Shown here one piece after another: positions 38,103 through 49,615 of a DNA stretch of 64,000 bases (within the stretch, counting starts at the first letter, position 1; each line of letters starts with the position of its first letter). Both the position numbers and the translations under genes were made by a program. A model generated the notes under the pieces. The model ran no database searches and was not told where the DNA came from. It saw only the letters and a list, made by a program, of their open reading frames with translations. Source of the stretch: Epichloe hybrida (lineage: Eukaryota > Ascomycota > Sordariomycetes > Hypocreales > Clavicipitaceae); contig JAFEKR010000017.1 in assembly GCA_019022495.1 (NCBI GenBank), forward strand, positions 496,001 to 560,000, read 5' to 3'.

Positions 38103-41036
38103 GATGAGCAGAGACTTCAAGAGGCCTGCTCTAGCTCTTAAAGATTACATTCGGGCATATGTTATCGCCGTGCAAACCATCTCAAAACACCAAGACTACC
38201 CTGCTCTTCGATCCACGCATGGCAGTGATGTTGCTCGCCTGCATAGCTTGTTGCTGAAAAGAATAGATCAACAGAGCGTTATATACGAGAAGATCAAACA
38301 AGACATTATCGCTGACAACAAGATCAGCGGAGTTCAGCCCACTATTGGGCGATCAGCTCCCTCACCAGCTACGAACGGGCTTTCGGCTGTTTCATCAACA
38401 ACTAGTCATGATACCGGCGGGAGAACACTACAACGACCCGCACCCCATGGGCTTGCGCCGAATGCTGCAAACGAGTCTCCTGCCAAGGCAAAGCCAGTGG
38501 TGCATCCGAAACCTCCCTCTCTTTATGGGAATGCCATTCCACCTGGACATGCTCGAGCCAACTCAGCTAGTAATGTGACGCTGGATCTGGCGGCGAGATT
38601 TGCCAATCTGAGGGGACCTCAAGCTTCTCCTGGTCAAGATCCTCGTATCAAAACATATTCGATCCTTCCACAGAAACTCTCTGGGCCCAGAGAGATGCCA
38701 CCATCTCCTCAAAAGATCAGCGTCGACACAGACAGCGCCGCTGCGCTACCGAAATTACCCGACGCTATATACAGTCCAGCACGCGGCAGTGTATCTGGAG
38801 AAGCTGCTCGTTTGCCAACAAGCACACCTCGAGGTCTTTTCAGCCGAACAGGATCGTCCACTTCACTGGCTAGTACGACAAGCTTAAACCAACCGCGGCA
38901 AAGTAATGAATATTTCCCCCCAGTCCCACCAAACACATCCAGCTCATCGAGCATTGCCGACAAGGCCTTTGAAATACCTGAAGGTGATACAATCACCCCC
39001 GAGCAGCTCTATGCATTAAAAAAAACAAAAGCCTCCGTTTTACTTATCGATATTCGTTCTCGGGACGACTTCGATGAAGGTCATATCATGGCTTCTTCGA
39101 TCATATGCATTGAACCCAGCATATTGATGAGGCATAATGTTTCAGCATCTGACATTTCAGATAGCTTGGTACTATCTCCAAACTCCGAGCATGCTGTATT
39201 CGAGAAGCGAGACTTGTACGACTTGGTCATTTTCTATGATCAGAACTCCGAGTACATTCCCCACACGCAGAAGAACTCAGATGAAGAGGTCGTCATGTCC
39301 CTGCACCGTGCCCTAGTACTTCTCAACTATGATCGTGAACTGAAAAACTCCCCCAAGCTTCTCAGAGGTGGCTTAGACGGCTGGGTAGACTTGATGGGTT
39401 CCCATTCACTACAGTCGACTCCGTCGGCGCAATCCAAGGCTAACCAAACAAGGGCTCGTCATGGTCTGATCAGGAGAAAAGGATCCAAGTACATCGTCAC
39501 ACCGTTGCAATCCGAAGAAGATATAAAGGCATGGCAGAACACACTGGACAAGGATGCCAGTCGCCCTGCATTTCCTCGTACTGGTGATGAATTCCTCAGG
39601 CATCCTCCCACATCAACTGAACGACAGTCCATGGCATCGACGATGTCCACAGAGCAGCGATACAGACATGACTTGGCAAATCGATTTAGCTCACCGACGC
39701 AATTACCACCGCCGCCAGCTCGACCTCAAGCTGCGGTCCAACGACCCAGTCACAGTGGCCTGTCTCAGAGCGACCATGTGGAGGATGACTTTGCTAGTCA
39801 ACCCAAGAAAGTCCCCGAGCAACTATACTACACCGGCCTCAACAACCCTCGCAACTGGTGTTACGCCAACAGTACCCTACAGTCGCTCCTCGCCTCTCCA
39901 GGGTTCGGACGAGAGCTTGCCGATCGAGCATGGGAGAAGAGATACAAGAACATGGTGCCGCGAAAAGGAAACGAGAAGAGGGATCAGCCACAGCTCATGA
40001 TCCAGATGATATCTAATTTATTCCACTGGATGAGTTCGGGCAAGTTCGAGACAATGAAAGCCCAGATGCTCATGGTACGTTGCAAAATCCTTGCAGCAAA
40101 TCTTGATCAGCCCAACGCGCTTCGACCAAGGCTAACCCCTCATGTAAATAGGAGTATTCTCGACACCTTTGTAAGACTGGTGACCCGCAGACTCAATTCG
40201 GTGGCCCGGATCAGCAAGATGCCCAAGAGTTCATGTCCTTCATCATGGATCAACTTCATGAAGAGACAAATCTTCTCCGCAATTTGGAGGGCATAGCCGA
40301 CAAACCAGACACCAAAGGGCAATCGCCCGCTCGAGCAGCAGTAGAGTACTGGCGAAACCATTGCAAACTGAATGATTCGATTGTTGACAGATATTGGCGA
40401 GGACTGGAGGTATCAACAGTGCAGTGCAAGCAATGCGAAAACCTAACATACACGTTCTCACCCTTTGAATGGTTGTCGGTCGCTGTACATGGAATAGACG
40501 ACATGACGCTAGCAGAGGCTCTTCAGAGAACTACTGCCGACAATGAGCTCGCTGATTTCGAGTGCGACCACTGCCAAAGCAAAGGCCGGGCGATACAAAG
40601 AATGTCGCTGGCCCGCATGCCGGAGCTTTTATGCATCAGCTTCCGCCGATTTCATTACCAGGGCAGAGGATTCACCAAGAACAACGCAGCAGTGACCTGG
40701 GACTTCAACGACTTCGACTTCTCGCCATACTTTATCGACTCGGCATGCTCGTCTCAACGGTCATGTACGACAGACAAGGCCTTCTCCGGCCCTTTTAAAT
40801 ACGAATGCTATGCCGTCATTGTCCACGCAGGGCGATCAATCAACACGGGCCATTACTACGCCTATGTCCGTGACTCGACGACCCACGGGCAAGATGCTTG
40901 GCTCCTTTGCAACGACAGCGTGGTCAAGAGAGTCCGCATAGGCAGTCGGAAGAATGACGATGTGCAAAATGACGTGTTCAGATCAGGCGAGGATAAGGTC
41001 CCGTACCTGGTCTTTTTCCGAAGAAAGGGTGCATGA
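37915..41036 (+). CDS. DOA4: Doa4-type ubiquitin carboxyl-terminal hydrolase with rhodanese domain
   Basis: Exons 37915..40074 and 40152..41036 give 1014 residues. An N-terminal helical domain at about 30-125 (IRRLLAQAESSLRQ) resembles the USP8/Doa4 amino domain. A disordered Ser/Pro region follows, then a rhodanese-like domain at about 360-490 (VLLIDIRSRDDFDEGHI). The USP fold has its catalytic Cys at 649 in NWCYANSTLQSL, DQQDAQEF, a CxxC pair (CKQCEN) with CDHC, and the catalytic His at 954 in NTGHYYAYVRD. The 77-nt intron joins MLM to EYSRHLCK. The open frame runs upstream to 37822 without an ATG, so 37915 is taken as start. Yeast Doa4 recycles ubiquitin from cargo at the endosome, downstream of ESCRT-0. 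Confidence 0.93.
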
Positions 41037-41900
41037 GGAGGAGCCACATGCAGCATCTGATTCATCTTTACGATGACGCATACCCCATCACGCCATTGTT
41101 CAAGGAGAAGAAGCGGGGGGACTACGCAACATGTTCACCAACAGTGTTGTATCAAGAAGGTGTCGTAAAATCAACCCTATGGGTACCCATATTGCTGAAT
41201 GAAAGGAATGTTGCAATAATTTTTCGCGTAACACGTGGATTCCCCATGATTTAGAGCCTTTATTTACGATTTCGGAATGTGGTGGGTATATAGGGGACTT
41301 CATGGCGGGCATACAGCGGATATGGGGGTTTTTTTTTTTTTTTTTGTGCGCACAATCATTGAAGAATTACAATGTAGCGAAGTCGTGCCAAGATCTAGTG
41401 AGTGACGCGTCAAACTATCGTGCGCGAATCGGGTCCATGGATCTGGAATCATCAACGAATGAACGCTGTGTGGCTGGATACCTACCGTTCTACCTACCTT
41501 TGTAGATGTATGTACGGTGCGCGACCTCACAGTCGCTCGATTACGGTTCTTCACACAAATCACGAACGCTCGAATTTCAGGGAGATTAAATATGTGTCAT
41601 GGCAAGCATCTGACCGGTACAATTTCTACAGAGTTTCGGACCACCCGCCACAAGCTGATGTTACAGATAGGACGGGTTACATGAAACGCAATACAAAAAT
41701 AGCAGGCAGAAAAAGGCATCATATCATGGTATATGTGGAAAAATTACGCAGCTGCACCGGATTCATGATGGGTCGAGTCATCACGCGCATCCTGATTTTC
41801 AGTCAATTTTTCCGTCGGGTAAACCACCACTTTCAACCACCGAAACATTCGGAGTAGGAACCGTTTTCCCGCCCGTAAACAGTTGCCGAATAGTACGGTT
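41037..41900. other. Intergenic 0.86 kb between convergent DOA4 and acyl-CoA synthetase genes
   Basis: This should hold the 3' ends of two convergent genes. A T run lies at 41329-41344. Open frames lack any family resemblance. Confidence 0.55.
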
Positions 41901-44208
41901 TTAGGAGGTGCTCTTCAAGCAGGCATCAATCTCCTTCTTGTATCGGTCGCGGATGACTTTTCGGTTCAGCTTTTGGGTGGCGGTGACGAGACCCTGTAAA
42001 TTCTCCATTAGCTTTCGGTGCAACCGAGATGAAGAAGATTCAAAAGACGCAAGAGAGATGGCGACTTTACTTACGCTAGGGGGTGTCCACTCCTCGTCAG
42101 TAATGACGACTCCCGTGATGATTTCCATCGAGCTCAAACCAGCACGCTTGCCAGTAGCTTGTAAATCCTTCAGAACAGCGTCGCGAACCTTGGAATTGGT
42201 GTGCATCTCATGCTCAGCAACACCCAGCTCCTTGGCCTTCTCGACAAGAACCTTCTCGTTGGGCATGATGACAGCAATAGGCCGCGAGTGTTCGGGGTCG
42301 GCATGAACCATGACGTTGCTGACAGTCTGGGCTCCTCGGTAAATCGATTCAACCTTCTCCAGAGCAATGTATTCACCACCTTGCATCTTGACCAGGTTCT
42401 TGAGACGGTCAATGACTCTCAGGTGACCTTGGGAATCAAATTCACCAATATCGCCCGTCTTGAACCAACCATCCGGGGTAACGGCCTTGGCAGTCTCCTC
42501 GGGGTTGTTGTAGTACTCCTTCAGAATGGGCAGTCCCTTCATCCAGATCTCTCCCTGGGGAACCTTGACATTGTCGGTATTGTAGCCGAGCTCGGGGCAA
42601 GAAACGAGCTTGACATCGATGGCAGCGGGGATGGGACCAATAGCGTTGGGAGAGAATTCGAGAGGGCAGCCGAGGGCGCCGTTGGCACAGGTCTCTGTGA
42701 GTCCGTAACCGACCAACATAGGAGCAAGAACAAGGGACAGGAACTGCTTGGTACTGTCCGAGATGCCACTAGCACCGTTCATGGTGAATCGAAGACGGCC
42801 ACCGGTCAATTCGCGAACCTTGGAGAAAACGATGCCGTCAAAGACACTGGCAAGCGGCAGCTTGTTTCGCGACATGAACGACTTGTAGTTGTAAGCGCCC
42901 CAGAACAGGCCCTTGAGAAGAGGGCTGGAGCTATCCAGCTTGGCCATGACCCCCTTCTTGACCGTTTCCCAAACCTGTGGGACACCAACCAGAGCAGTCG
43001 GTCGGAATTCGCGCATGTCACCAGCGCAATTCTTGACGGAAACGTCGGACAGAGTGCGAGGGTTACCATAACCCAAGGTTCCACCGATGAACAGCACCAG
43101 GTTTTCTAGGACCATCTCGAAAATATGAGCCAGTGGCAGGTAGGCCAAGACGAATTCCTTGTCGCTCACGCACTCGTCAACGCAGGTAAGAAGGCCAGTA
43201 ACTACAAATTTATGTTAGCCTCGACAAATTCGTTGGAGGCGTATGGGGAGGGCCTCCAATGACAGCAACGTACCAGCAGAAACAACACCCTCATGAGTAA
43301 GGCAGGCGCCCTTTGGCAGACCTGTCGAGCCAGATGTGTACATGATGCAATACAAATCCTCAGGCTTGGGAGGGACGGCATCTACCATGTTTTCCTCACC
43401 GAGCTTGCGCAGTTCTTCGTAGGTGAGGACCTTGAGGTCAGGGTTGTTGTTCTTGAATTCCTCAACCTCGCCGCCATTACCGAAGATACAGTCTTCATTG
43501 ATGATGACGGTCTTGACACCAGACTTTTTGATAGGGTTGATGGCCGTCTTCAGCAGATGAGGGTCCACAAACATGGCGGTGGCATCGCTCTGAACAAGGG
43601 AGTGCTCGACGCCGCTCTCACCGAGGGTATCATAGGCGGTAACGATGGCGATAGACTGCGAGGCGCAGCCGTGTGACATTGAGATCCATGGCAAACTAGT
43701 TGGCGAACATATCAGCGAGGGGCATAGTGAATGGAGAATGCTTCGAGGCCAGGAGAAGAGTTTACCTAGTGGTTGCAAACAAGTGAAGCTTGTTTTCTGG
43801 AGTAAGTCCTAGTTTGCGAAGACCCGAGCCGAGCTGAAGAACAAGAGTCTCGTACTCCTTGTAGGTGATGTAAGAGTATCTGGAGAGCTCAAAGAACTGC
43901 CATTCCTTGTCGACTTCCTGAATTTGGCCATCAATGGTCTTCTTGACCTTCCTGGTCTCCTTGTGAAGCTTGACAAGCCTGCGTGAAGCCAAAGCCTGAT
44001 GGTTTGGGTAGACACGGGCGCTGTGCTTGACAATATCAAAGATGTTTTTGATGTCGTCGGCGGGACGTGTGAGAAGTCCGTTCTTGGCACGGGGATGGCG
44101 ACGAGGAATTGTTTCTCCAGGGACCTTTTCGTAGCCGGGAGCTTCGATAGTATACGGCGGCTTGTGCACCGGGGATAAGGGCATTATGCCCGTGGTGTAG
44201 TCCATCAT
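41901..44208 (-). CDS. FAA1: Long-chain fatty acid-CoA ligase
   Basis: Exons complement(41901..41993, 42075..43201, 43274..43695, 43766..44208) give 694 residues of an ANL-superfamily enzyme making acyl-CoA from long-chain fatty acid, ATP and CoA. The signature YTSGSTGLPKG, YLPLAHIFE, VGYGLTETCANG, GWFKTGDIGEF and the DRLKNLVKMQGGEYIALEKVE hinge region are all present. The start at 44208 or 44205 (MMDYTTGIM) precedes the family-like EAPGYEKVPGETIPRRHPRAK. No ATG occurs further upstream, although the frame stays open through a hexamer array. The C-terminus LKSTS is not a peroxisomal SKL-type signal. No signal peptide is apparent. Which of the yeast Faa paralogues it matches is unsure. Confidence 0.94.
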
Positions 44209-44276
44209 GATTGTGTGGCGACGGGAAGTGACAGGCTCGAAGAGAGTTGCAAGGTTAAGGAGGATGCGGACGGAGG

Positions 44277-44374
44277 TTGGAGCTGGAGCTGGAGCTGGGG
44301 CTGGGGCTGGAGCTGGAGCTGGAGCTGGAGCTGGAGCTGGAGCTGGAGCTGGAGCTGGAGCTGGAGCTGGAGCT
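44277..44374. repeat. GGAGCT hexanucleotide array
   Basis: About 16 copies of GGAGCT (some GGGGCT) lie 70 bp upstream of the acyl-CoA synthetase start. On the minus strand the array reads as Ala-Pro repeats in frame with that gene, but no ATG precedes it, so it is presumably leader or promoter DNA. Confidence 0.93.
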
Positions 44375-44560
44375 GATGCAGAGCACGATGCTGTTTTCAA
44401 AGTACGAATGGGGAGATGATGGATGCGAATCGCCAGGGGGGCGCAGCCCGGGGTTCTATGTACTCCGCATGTAAATGTACCTATGTAGTCCGTAGGCGCC
44501 GCAACAGGGTTGTAATATGTAGATTGGCCCCGCTTTGTCTGATGGTTTCGCACTTTGGCC

Positions 44561-44820
44561 AGAGCACGTCAGCCAACGTCAGCCAGAGCACGTCAGCCAG
44601 AGCACGTCAGCCAGAGCACGTCAGCCAGAGCACGTCAGCCAGAGCACGTCAGCCAGAGCACGTCAGCCAGAGCACGTCAGCCAGAGCACGTCAGCCAGAG
44701 CACGTCAGCCAGAGCACGTCAGCCAGAGCACGTCAGCCAGAGCACGTCAGCCAGAGCACGTCAGCCAGAGCACGTCAGCCAGAGCACGTCAGCCGCCAGA
44801 GCACGTCAGCCGCCAGAGCA
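44561..44820. repeat. 14-bp tandem array AGAGCACGTCAGCC
   Basis: One unit at 44561-44574 and a 10-bp truncated unit are followed by 15 perfect 14-bp copies (44585-44794). Then come one 17-bp variant and one partial copy with an extra GCC. Each copy contains the ACGT core (minus strand GCTGACGTGC), a bZIP-type half-site. The array lies between the divergent acyl-CoA synthetase and NMN adenylyltransferase genes. Confidence 0.95.
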
Positions 44821-45011
44821 CGCCGCACGCCAGCCAAGGCACGTGCAAGAATCTCCTTGTCGCGCAGCAACCCCACGTCCAACTTGCAGACAGCCGCTTC
44901 TTCCGCACCTGCATCATCCACCGCCCGCAGCTTGCCTGCTTTACGCTCAACATTCACATTGCCATATCATTACTTCCGGACTCGTCGCCTCGTCGACGGT
45001 TCAAGCCCGTC

Positions 45012-46163
45012 ATGCCCTCCGACTTCCCCTACGTTAAGCTAATGACGCCCGAGGGTCGACGGGCATTCCCCTCCCACCGGCTTCGGCGGACATGCGACCC
45101 CGGCCGAACGCCGTTGGTCCTTGTTGCCTGTGGCTCATGTGAGTCATCTTTTGTACATACATCATAATGCATTCGACTGTGAAGCACACACGTTTGCTTT
45201 CTTCTTCCCCTTTCCACGTGTGCCATGCATGCATGACACTGATACTTGCCCTGTAGTTTCTCCTATTACGTTTCTACATTTGCGCATGTTTCCCATGGCG
45301 CGGGATCATGCCCGCAATGAAGGTGAGTACCCGTACCCGACTTTGTCCGCATCCTCGAAAACCTCGCCAAAGCTCATAGCATACCTAACCACGATAAACC
45401 ACCGTCAGGATTCGAAGCCATCGGTGGCTACCTCTCACCAGTGTCTGATGCCTACAAGAAGAAGGGCCTCGCGCCGGCCAACGACCGGATTCAAATGTGT
45501 CAGCTTGCTGCCGAAAACGCATCCAAATGGCTGATGGTGGATCCATGGGAGGCCGAAAACCCGACGTATATCCCTACTGCCCGGGTGCTGGATCACTTTG
45601 ACTATGAGATCAACCACGTCATGGGCGGCGTTGAATGCACCGATGGTACTCGCAAGCCCGCAAAAATTGTGCTTCTGGCAGGCGCCGACCTGATACAAAC
45701 AATCAGCACCCCCGACATCTGGGATGCCGAGGATGTGGATCATATTCTCGGCAATTTCGGCATCTTTGTCCTCGAACGGACGGGGACTGAGCTTGACTCG
45801 GCCCTGGCAGCATTAAAGCGGTGGGAGAAGAACATCCATGTCATCAGACAGGTATGTGCCTGTCAACTCTGGCATTTCCTCGGAAGTGCCCGTCATGCAT
45901 GGCTGATAGTCGACGTCAGGTTGTCACGAATGACATCTCTAGCACCAAAGTCCGGCTGCTGCTGAAGCGCGACATGAGTATCGACTACCTGTACGCCTTG
46001 TCAAATTTCCACCAGTAGGGGGTGGCCAATTGTACTGACCATGCACAGGATTCCCGACGACGTCATCAACTACATCTACGAGCACAACCTGTATCGCGAG
46101 CTGGATCTCGCAAAACCCGGCAAGGGAAAGGAACAGGCGACTGCGGAATCTGGCTCTATTTGA
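45012..46163 (+). CDS. NMA1: Nicotinamide/nicotinate mononucleotide adenylyltransferase
   Basis: Exons 45012..45138, 45257..45322, 45409..45851, 45920..45990 and 46049..46163 give 273 residues. The enzyme joins NMN or NaMN to AMP from ATP, the shared last step of NAD-type dinucleotide formation. The nucleotide-binding start LVACGSFSPITFLHLRMF is rebuilt across intron 1. GYLSPVSDAYKKKGL, WEAENPTY, LLAGADLIQT, the second ATP motif NDISSTKVR and the end IPDDVINYIYEHNLY all match the family. The ATG at 45012 (MPSDFPYVKL) is the only one in frame near the fold. Open frames through the upstream 14-bp array join this frame but are repeat artefacts. It diverges from the acyl-CoA synthetase gene. Confidence 0.95.
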
Positions 46164-46379
46164 AGGTCATGTGATTGGATAGTAGATGTTCAAAGTCTCT
46201 TTATTTTGGATCTTTTGCTTGAGTATTTTCGAGGCGTTCGTGGGGGTGTTCTGCAACGATGCGAGACATGATACGCGCAATATTGACGGGAGTATTTATC
46301 CTCCGTTCTCGGATTTTTCTTTTTACTCACACTCTATGATTGGAGAGCTGAGCCATGCAGCAGCGAAATAAAGGTGATT

Positions 46380-46900
46380 TTATCTGTTGAGAGCATTGAA
46401 GAACGAGGAGGAGAAGCAAAGGTAAGCCGAGATGACACATAACAAGATATCTAGAGGTAGAATTGCAGTCGTCTGCAGGCGCTGGTCACCATTGATACGA
46501 TCAGTGATGCGATCAGAGATGTCTGGCAGTTTGTTTTTGTCAGTAGCCGGGCCTGGCGTCGGGGTCCGATGCAAAGAAGGTACTTACTCAAAGAGGTAGG
46601 TCGGTCGGCAGTAGACCCTTGGGTCCATGGAATTCGCATTGCCATGATTAGCTCGTCGTCGGCTGCTTCTGCATGCCGGAAGTAGGAGATGACAAATTCT
46701 GCCAGACATCGGGGGTCAACTTTCGGGTCTAGACCACGAAGTCGGCTTGGACCCGACTGCCTATGGGCTGGACGTCGGAGAGCTGGTGGTGACTTGTCAG
46801 GGATGTCATCTTGGTGAGCCGGCCGAACAAGTATGGTGACGTCGGTGTCTGGGTCAGGAGGAACTATACCCGTGGCGGGGATCAATGGCCCAAGGAGGCG
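46380..46900 (-). pseudogene. Unidentified spliced open frame, possible gene remnant or missing 5' exon
   Basis: The minus strand has an open frame from 46900 with no ATG at its start. A good intron follows (46523-46587, GTAAGT donor, CTGAC branch, CCAG acceptor), then a second open piece to a stop at 46380. The predicted text includes VDPRCLAEFVISYFRHAEAA and NISDRITDRINGDQRLQ, which look like real protein rather than random frame. The last part (LCVISAYLCFSSSFF) looks less so. I do not recognise a family. It may be the 3' part of a small gene whose first exon I could not find, or a decayed copy. An in-frame TGA at 46901-46903 blocks simple extension. Confidence 0.35.
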
Positions 46901-47133
46901 TCACGTATAGCTCGAGGGTGTGGCTCGTAAGGAGAGCTGGACGTGGGACATGGGAGACATCATGACATGCAACATGGCAGGGCTGTGTAGTTTACGGATC
47001 GATTGTCATCATACGCGGACAATGCCTACGCACTGCCAAACCCCCTTGCGTTGAAAATTATACAGCGGATATCTTTATATTGCTTTGTCACCAAGAAAAA
47101 TTAAAAAATTGGCCAACAGTAATTCGAAAAGCT

Positions 47134-48308
47134 CTATGTTTCATCGTCGTTCTCCTCCTCCTCCTCATCGCTGTTGTCGTCGCCGTCCAGCGCCGGGTCA
47201 GGCATGATGATGCCGTTCAAAAACGACACCTACATCGATTAGTCGGTCGTAAAGCAGTGAACGTAACACACTAGCAACTTACAAATCCGGAAAGCCCTCG
47301 AATCGTCTCTGCCAGCTTCTCTTGCACATCATCCTTTGTGACGAGGTCCGCGTCAATCTTGCTGCTGACCGTGTAGTTTCGGAGCTTCAGCAGCTCGATG
47401 TCCCGGTGGGTAACCTCGTACCCCTGAGTTGCGTGATGATGCATCAGATCAGCTGGGTGGACAATTCGTAGCCGTGAGCGTCTCACCACATGGTGAAGGG
47501 AGGTGGAAAACGAACCATGGGCCGCTTCTTGAGCGCATTCTCCTGGTTTCTCTTCGCAAAGGACTCGACGGCAGCCTCGGGCCCCGCGCCGGCCTTGATC
47601 TCTGGAAAGAAAACCTTCTTGAACAAGGGCTCGTTGAGCGCTCGGCGCCACCGGTCGGGATGTCGATCGATGCTGCGCCGCAACTTGGCCACGGAGCTCG
47701 CTTCCGGATGCCACAGGCCGCCGCCGATAGACGACGATCCGGGCTCGCAGTGGACGTAGTAGCATGCGTAGGGGCCTTTTCTACCGGTTCTTGACCACGC
47801 GGCCGAGAAATGAGGCTATGCGGAGACGGAGCAGAAGAGAGAAGAAGAAAAAAATGAGTCACGGTCATATGAAAGTGTGCCGAGTTATGGATTCTTCACC
47901 ACCTCCACCTCCCCCCTCTTACCTTGTACGGCGTCTTGATCTTACTGAAGCGGACGTCTCTGTATATGCGGAAGATGACGTCCTTGATGGGCAACTCCGG
48001 GACCGTCTCATCCACATCAATGACAGTCTGCGTGGCCGCTTCAACAAACGACTGCCAGTCCTTCAGAGCTCGTCTGTACTCCTCGTCGTGAGCTGCGCAG
48101 AGTTAGCAATGAGATGCGCCGGGTGACGGACGGGCTTGATGGTCGTGAGACGGTGTAAAGCTCACATTTCAGCCAAGACCTCTTGTTGTTCGCCTTTAAA
48201 TCTTTGAGGAACAGTAGCGTGTTTTTGTGCACTTTGTAATCTGCATAGTCGACGCCGCCCGTGTCTCTCATCTTCTCGAGGGGTATGATCTCAACTTTGC
48301 GCGGGGCG

Positions 48309-48364
<56 letters not shown>

Positions 48365-48592
48365 CTGGTCGTCTCCTTGACGATCCTCCTCGTATTGGTC
48401 TTCGCTCTCTTCCTTATTCTTCGATTGTCTCCTGGACGCGACCTTGCGCTGCTTTCTCGCGGGAGCTACGCTGTCGTCTGAATCCTGGGCGTCCTCAAAG
48501 TAGGGGCCCTTCTTCTGTTCACTGGTGGATAGGCGGCCCGACCGCCTTCGATCAGTGCTTGGCTCTGGGGCCGGTCTTTTGCGCGCCGGCAT
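47134..48592 (-). CDS. DUF2461 family protein with acidic N-terminal tail
   Basis: Exons complement(47134..47229, 47283..47423, 47516..47815, 47923..48092, 48166..48592) give 377 residues. Residues 1-110 are disordered and highly charged, with a basic start (MPARKRPAPEP), a QRKVASRRQ patch and a run of about 14 Asp. The DUF2461 fold spans about 125-365: LLFLKDLKANNKRSWLK, DEEYRRALKDW, IFRIYRDVRFSKIKTPYK, PHFSAAWSRTGRKGPYACYYVHCEPG, LWHPEA and LLKLRNY. The tail is again acidic. Intron 3 uses a GTTCGT donor, needed to keep frame. The family has bacterial and fungal members and no settled function that I know of. A nuclear location is suggested only by the charged tail. Confidence 0.9.
48312..48357. 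repeat. GTC/GAC trinucleotide tract coding poly-Asp
   Basis: About 14 GTC triplets on the plus strand read as GAC (Asp) codons in the DUF2461 gene. The purity suggests slippage and probable length variation. Confidence 0.9.
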
Positions 48593-49615
48593 GACGGTTC
48601 GTTTGGGGGAGGCGCTTTGGGATCCGCGACGGATTTTTTTCGTGAATTCGTGGTTGTCCAGATGCCATGTATGTACTCGGTAAAGTCCGTTGCGTCATTG
48701 CAAACACGTCGAGGAGGTACAATTGGATTGGCTGGCCATATTACTCCCTTCCCCCCACTTTTTGGCTCAAGCTCAAGCTCAAGCTCTGAACATCTTGACC
48801 TTCCTCCACGACTTAGCTTGCGTCTGGCCATAGTGCCGAGACAAACAAGACAGGCGCATCATTCTGTGACATCAGCACAGCCAAGCATGGCGTGGAAGCC
48901 AAGAATCACGCCTTTGAAATCCGTGACAACGACGCCGCGGCTGCCGCTCGCCACTGTGCCTTCATCATGTGCATTGGCATCGGCAGCCCACGGGTTAGCT
49001 GAGCAATTTGTGCCGTCTGCCAAGTGTCTCTGCATTATCTAGAGCCGCCGTGAAGGTGCTCGCGGGTATCGCCTCATGGAAAACAGGCTGTGTCATTATC
49101 ATACTTGCTGCATGATGGTGTTTTTGAACGGGACATCAGAGACTATGATTGCGTCCTTGTCCGAATCACCAACATCAACATCAACATCAACATCAACCCG
49201 AGAGGAGTCGCTATATCTGCGTGTGATGTTTGCGAATTCTTCTTGATGACCTGGAATTCGCAATCAGTGAACTAGGGGGATGAAGACGATCCGTCGTTTT
49301 TGGCCCAATGGATGCGACATGAAACCAGCAATTTCTTGCACATCTTTCAGGAACTTGACGGTGATGGCGTTGGCCCTGTTTTCTCCATCGACACAGCGCT
49401 GATTTGGACTATTCCAGCATGCTAAAGTGGTTTCTAAGCAAGGAAACGAGAAAACAACCCCCTTTCCCCCCCCCTCCCCGATAAGTGGCGTGCGCGCGAG
49501 AGACATTCGAGTCATTCCCTCACGTCATTACACTAGGCAGCGTTCCACGACATCAAGACGGACGACGTCATTGTTCGCAACGGGCTGTTGTTGCATGTGT
49601 CGATATCGTTCAGGG
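48593..49615. other. Intergenic 1 kb upstream of the DUF2461 gene
   Basis: This contains a GCTCAA run near 48767-48790 and an AACATC hexamer run at 49169-49196. No supported gene is seen. Confidence 0.5.

Noticed and set aside
42201..43109. Plus-strand 302-residue open frame
   Set aside because: It is a shadow of the acyl-CoA synthetase coding strand.
44416..45042. Open frames in all three plus frames through the 14-bp array
   Set aside because: The unit length is not a multiple of three and lacks stops, so it opens every frame. Only the last part belongs to NMA1 exon 1.
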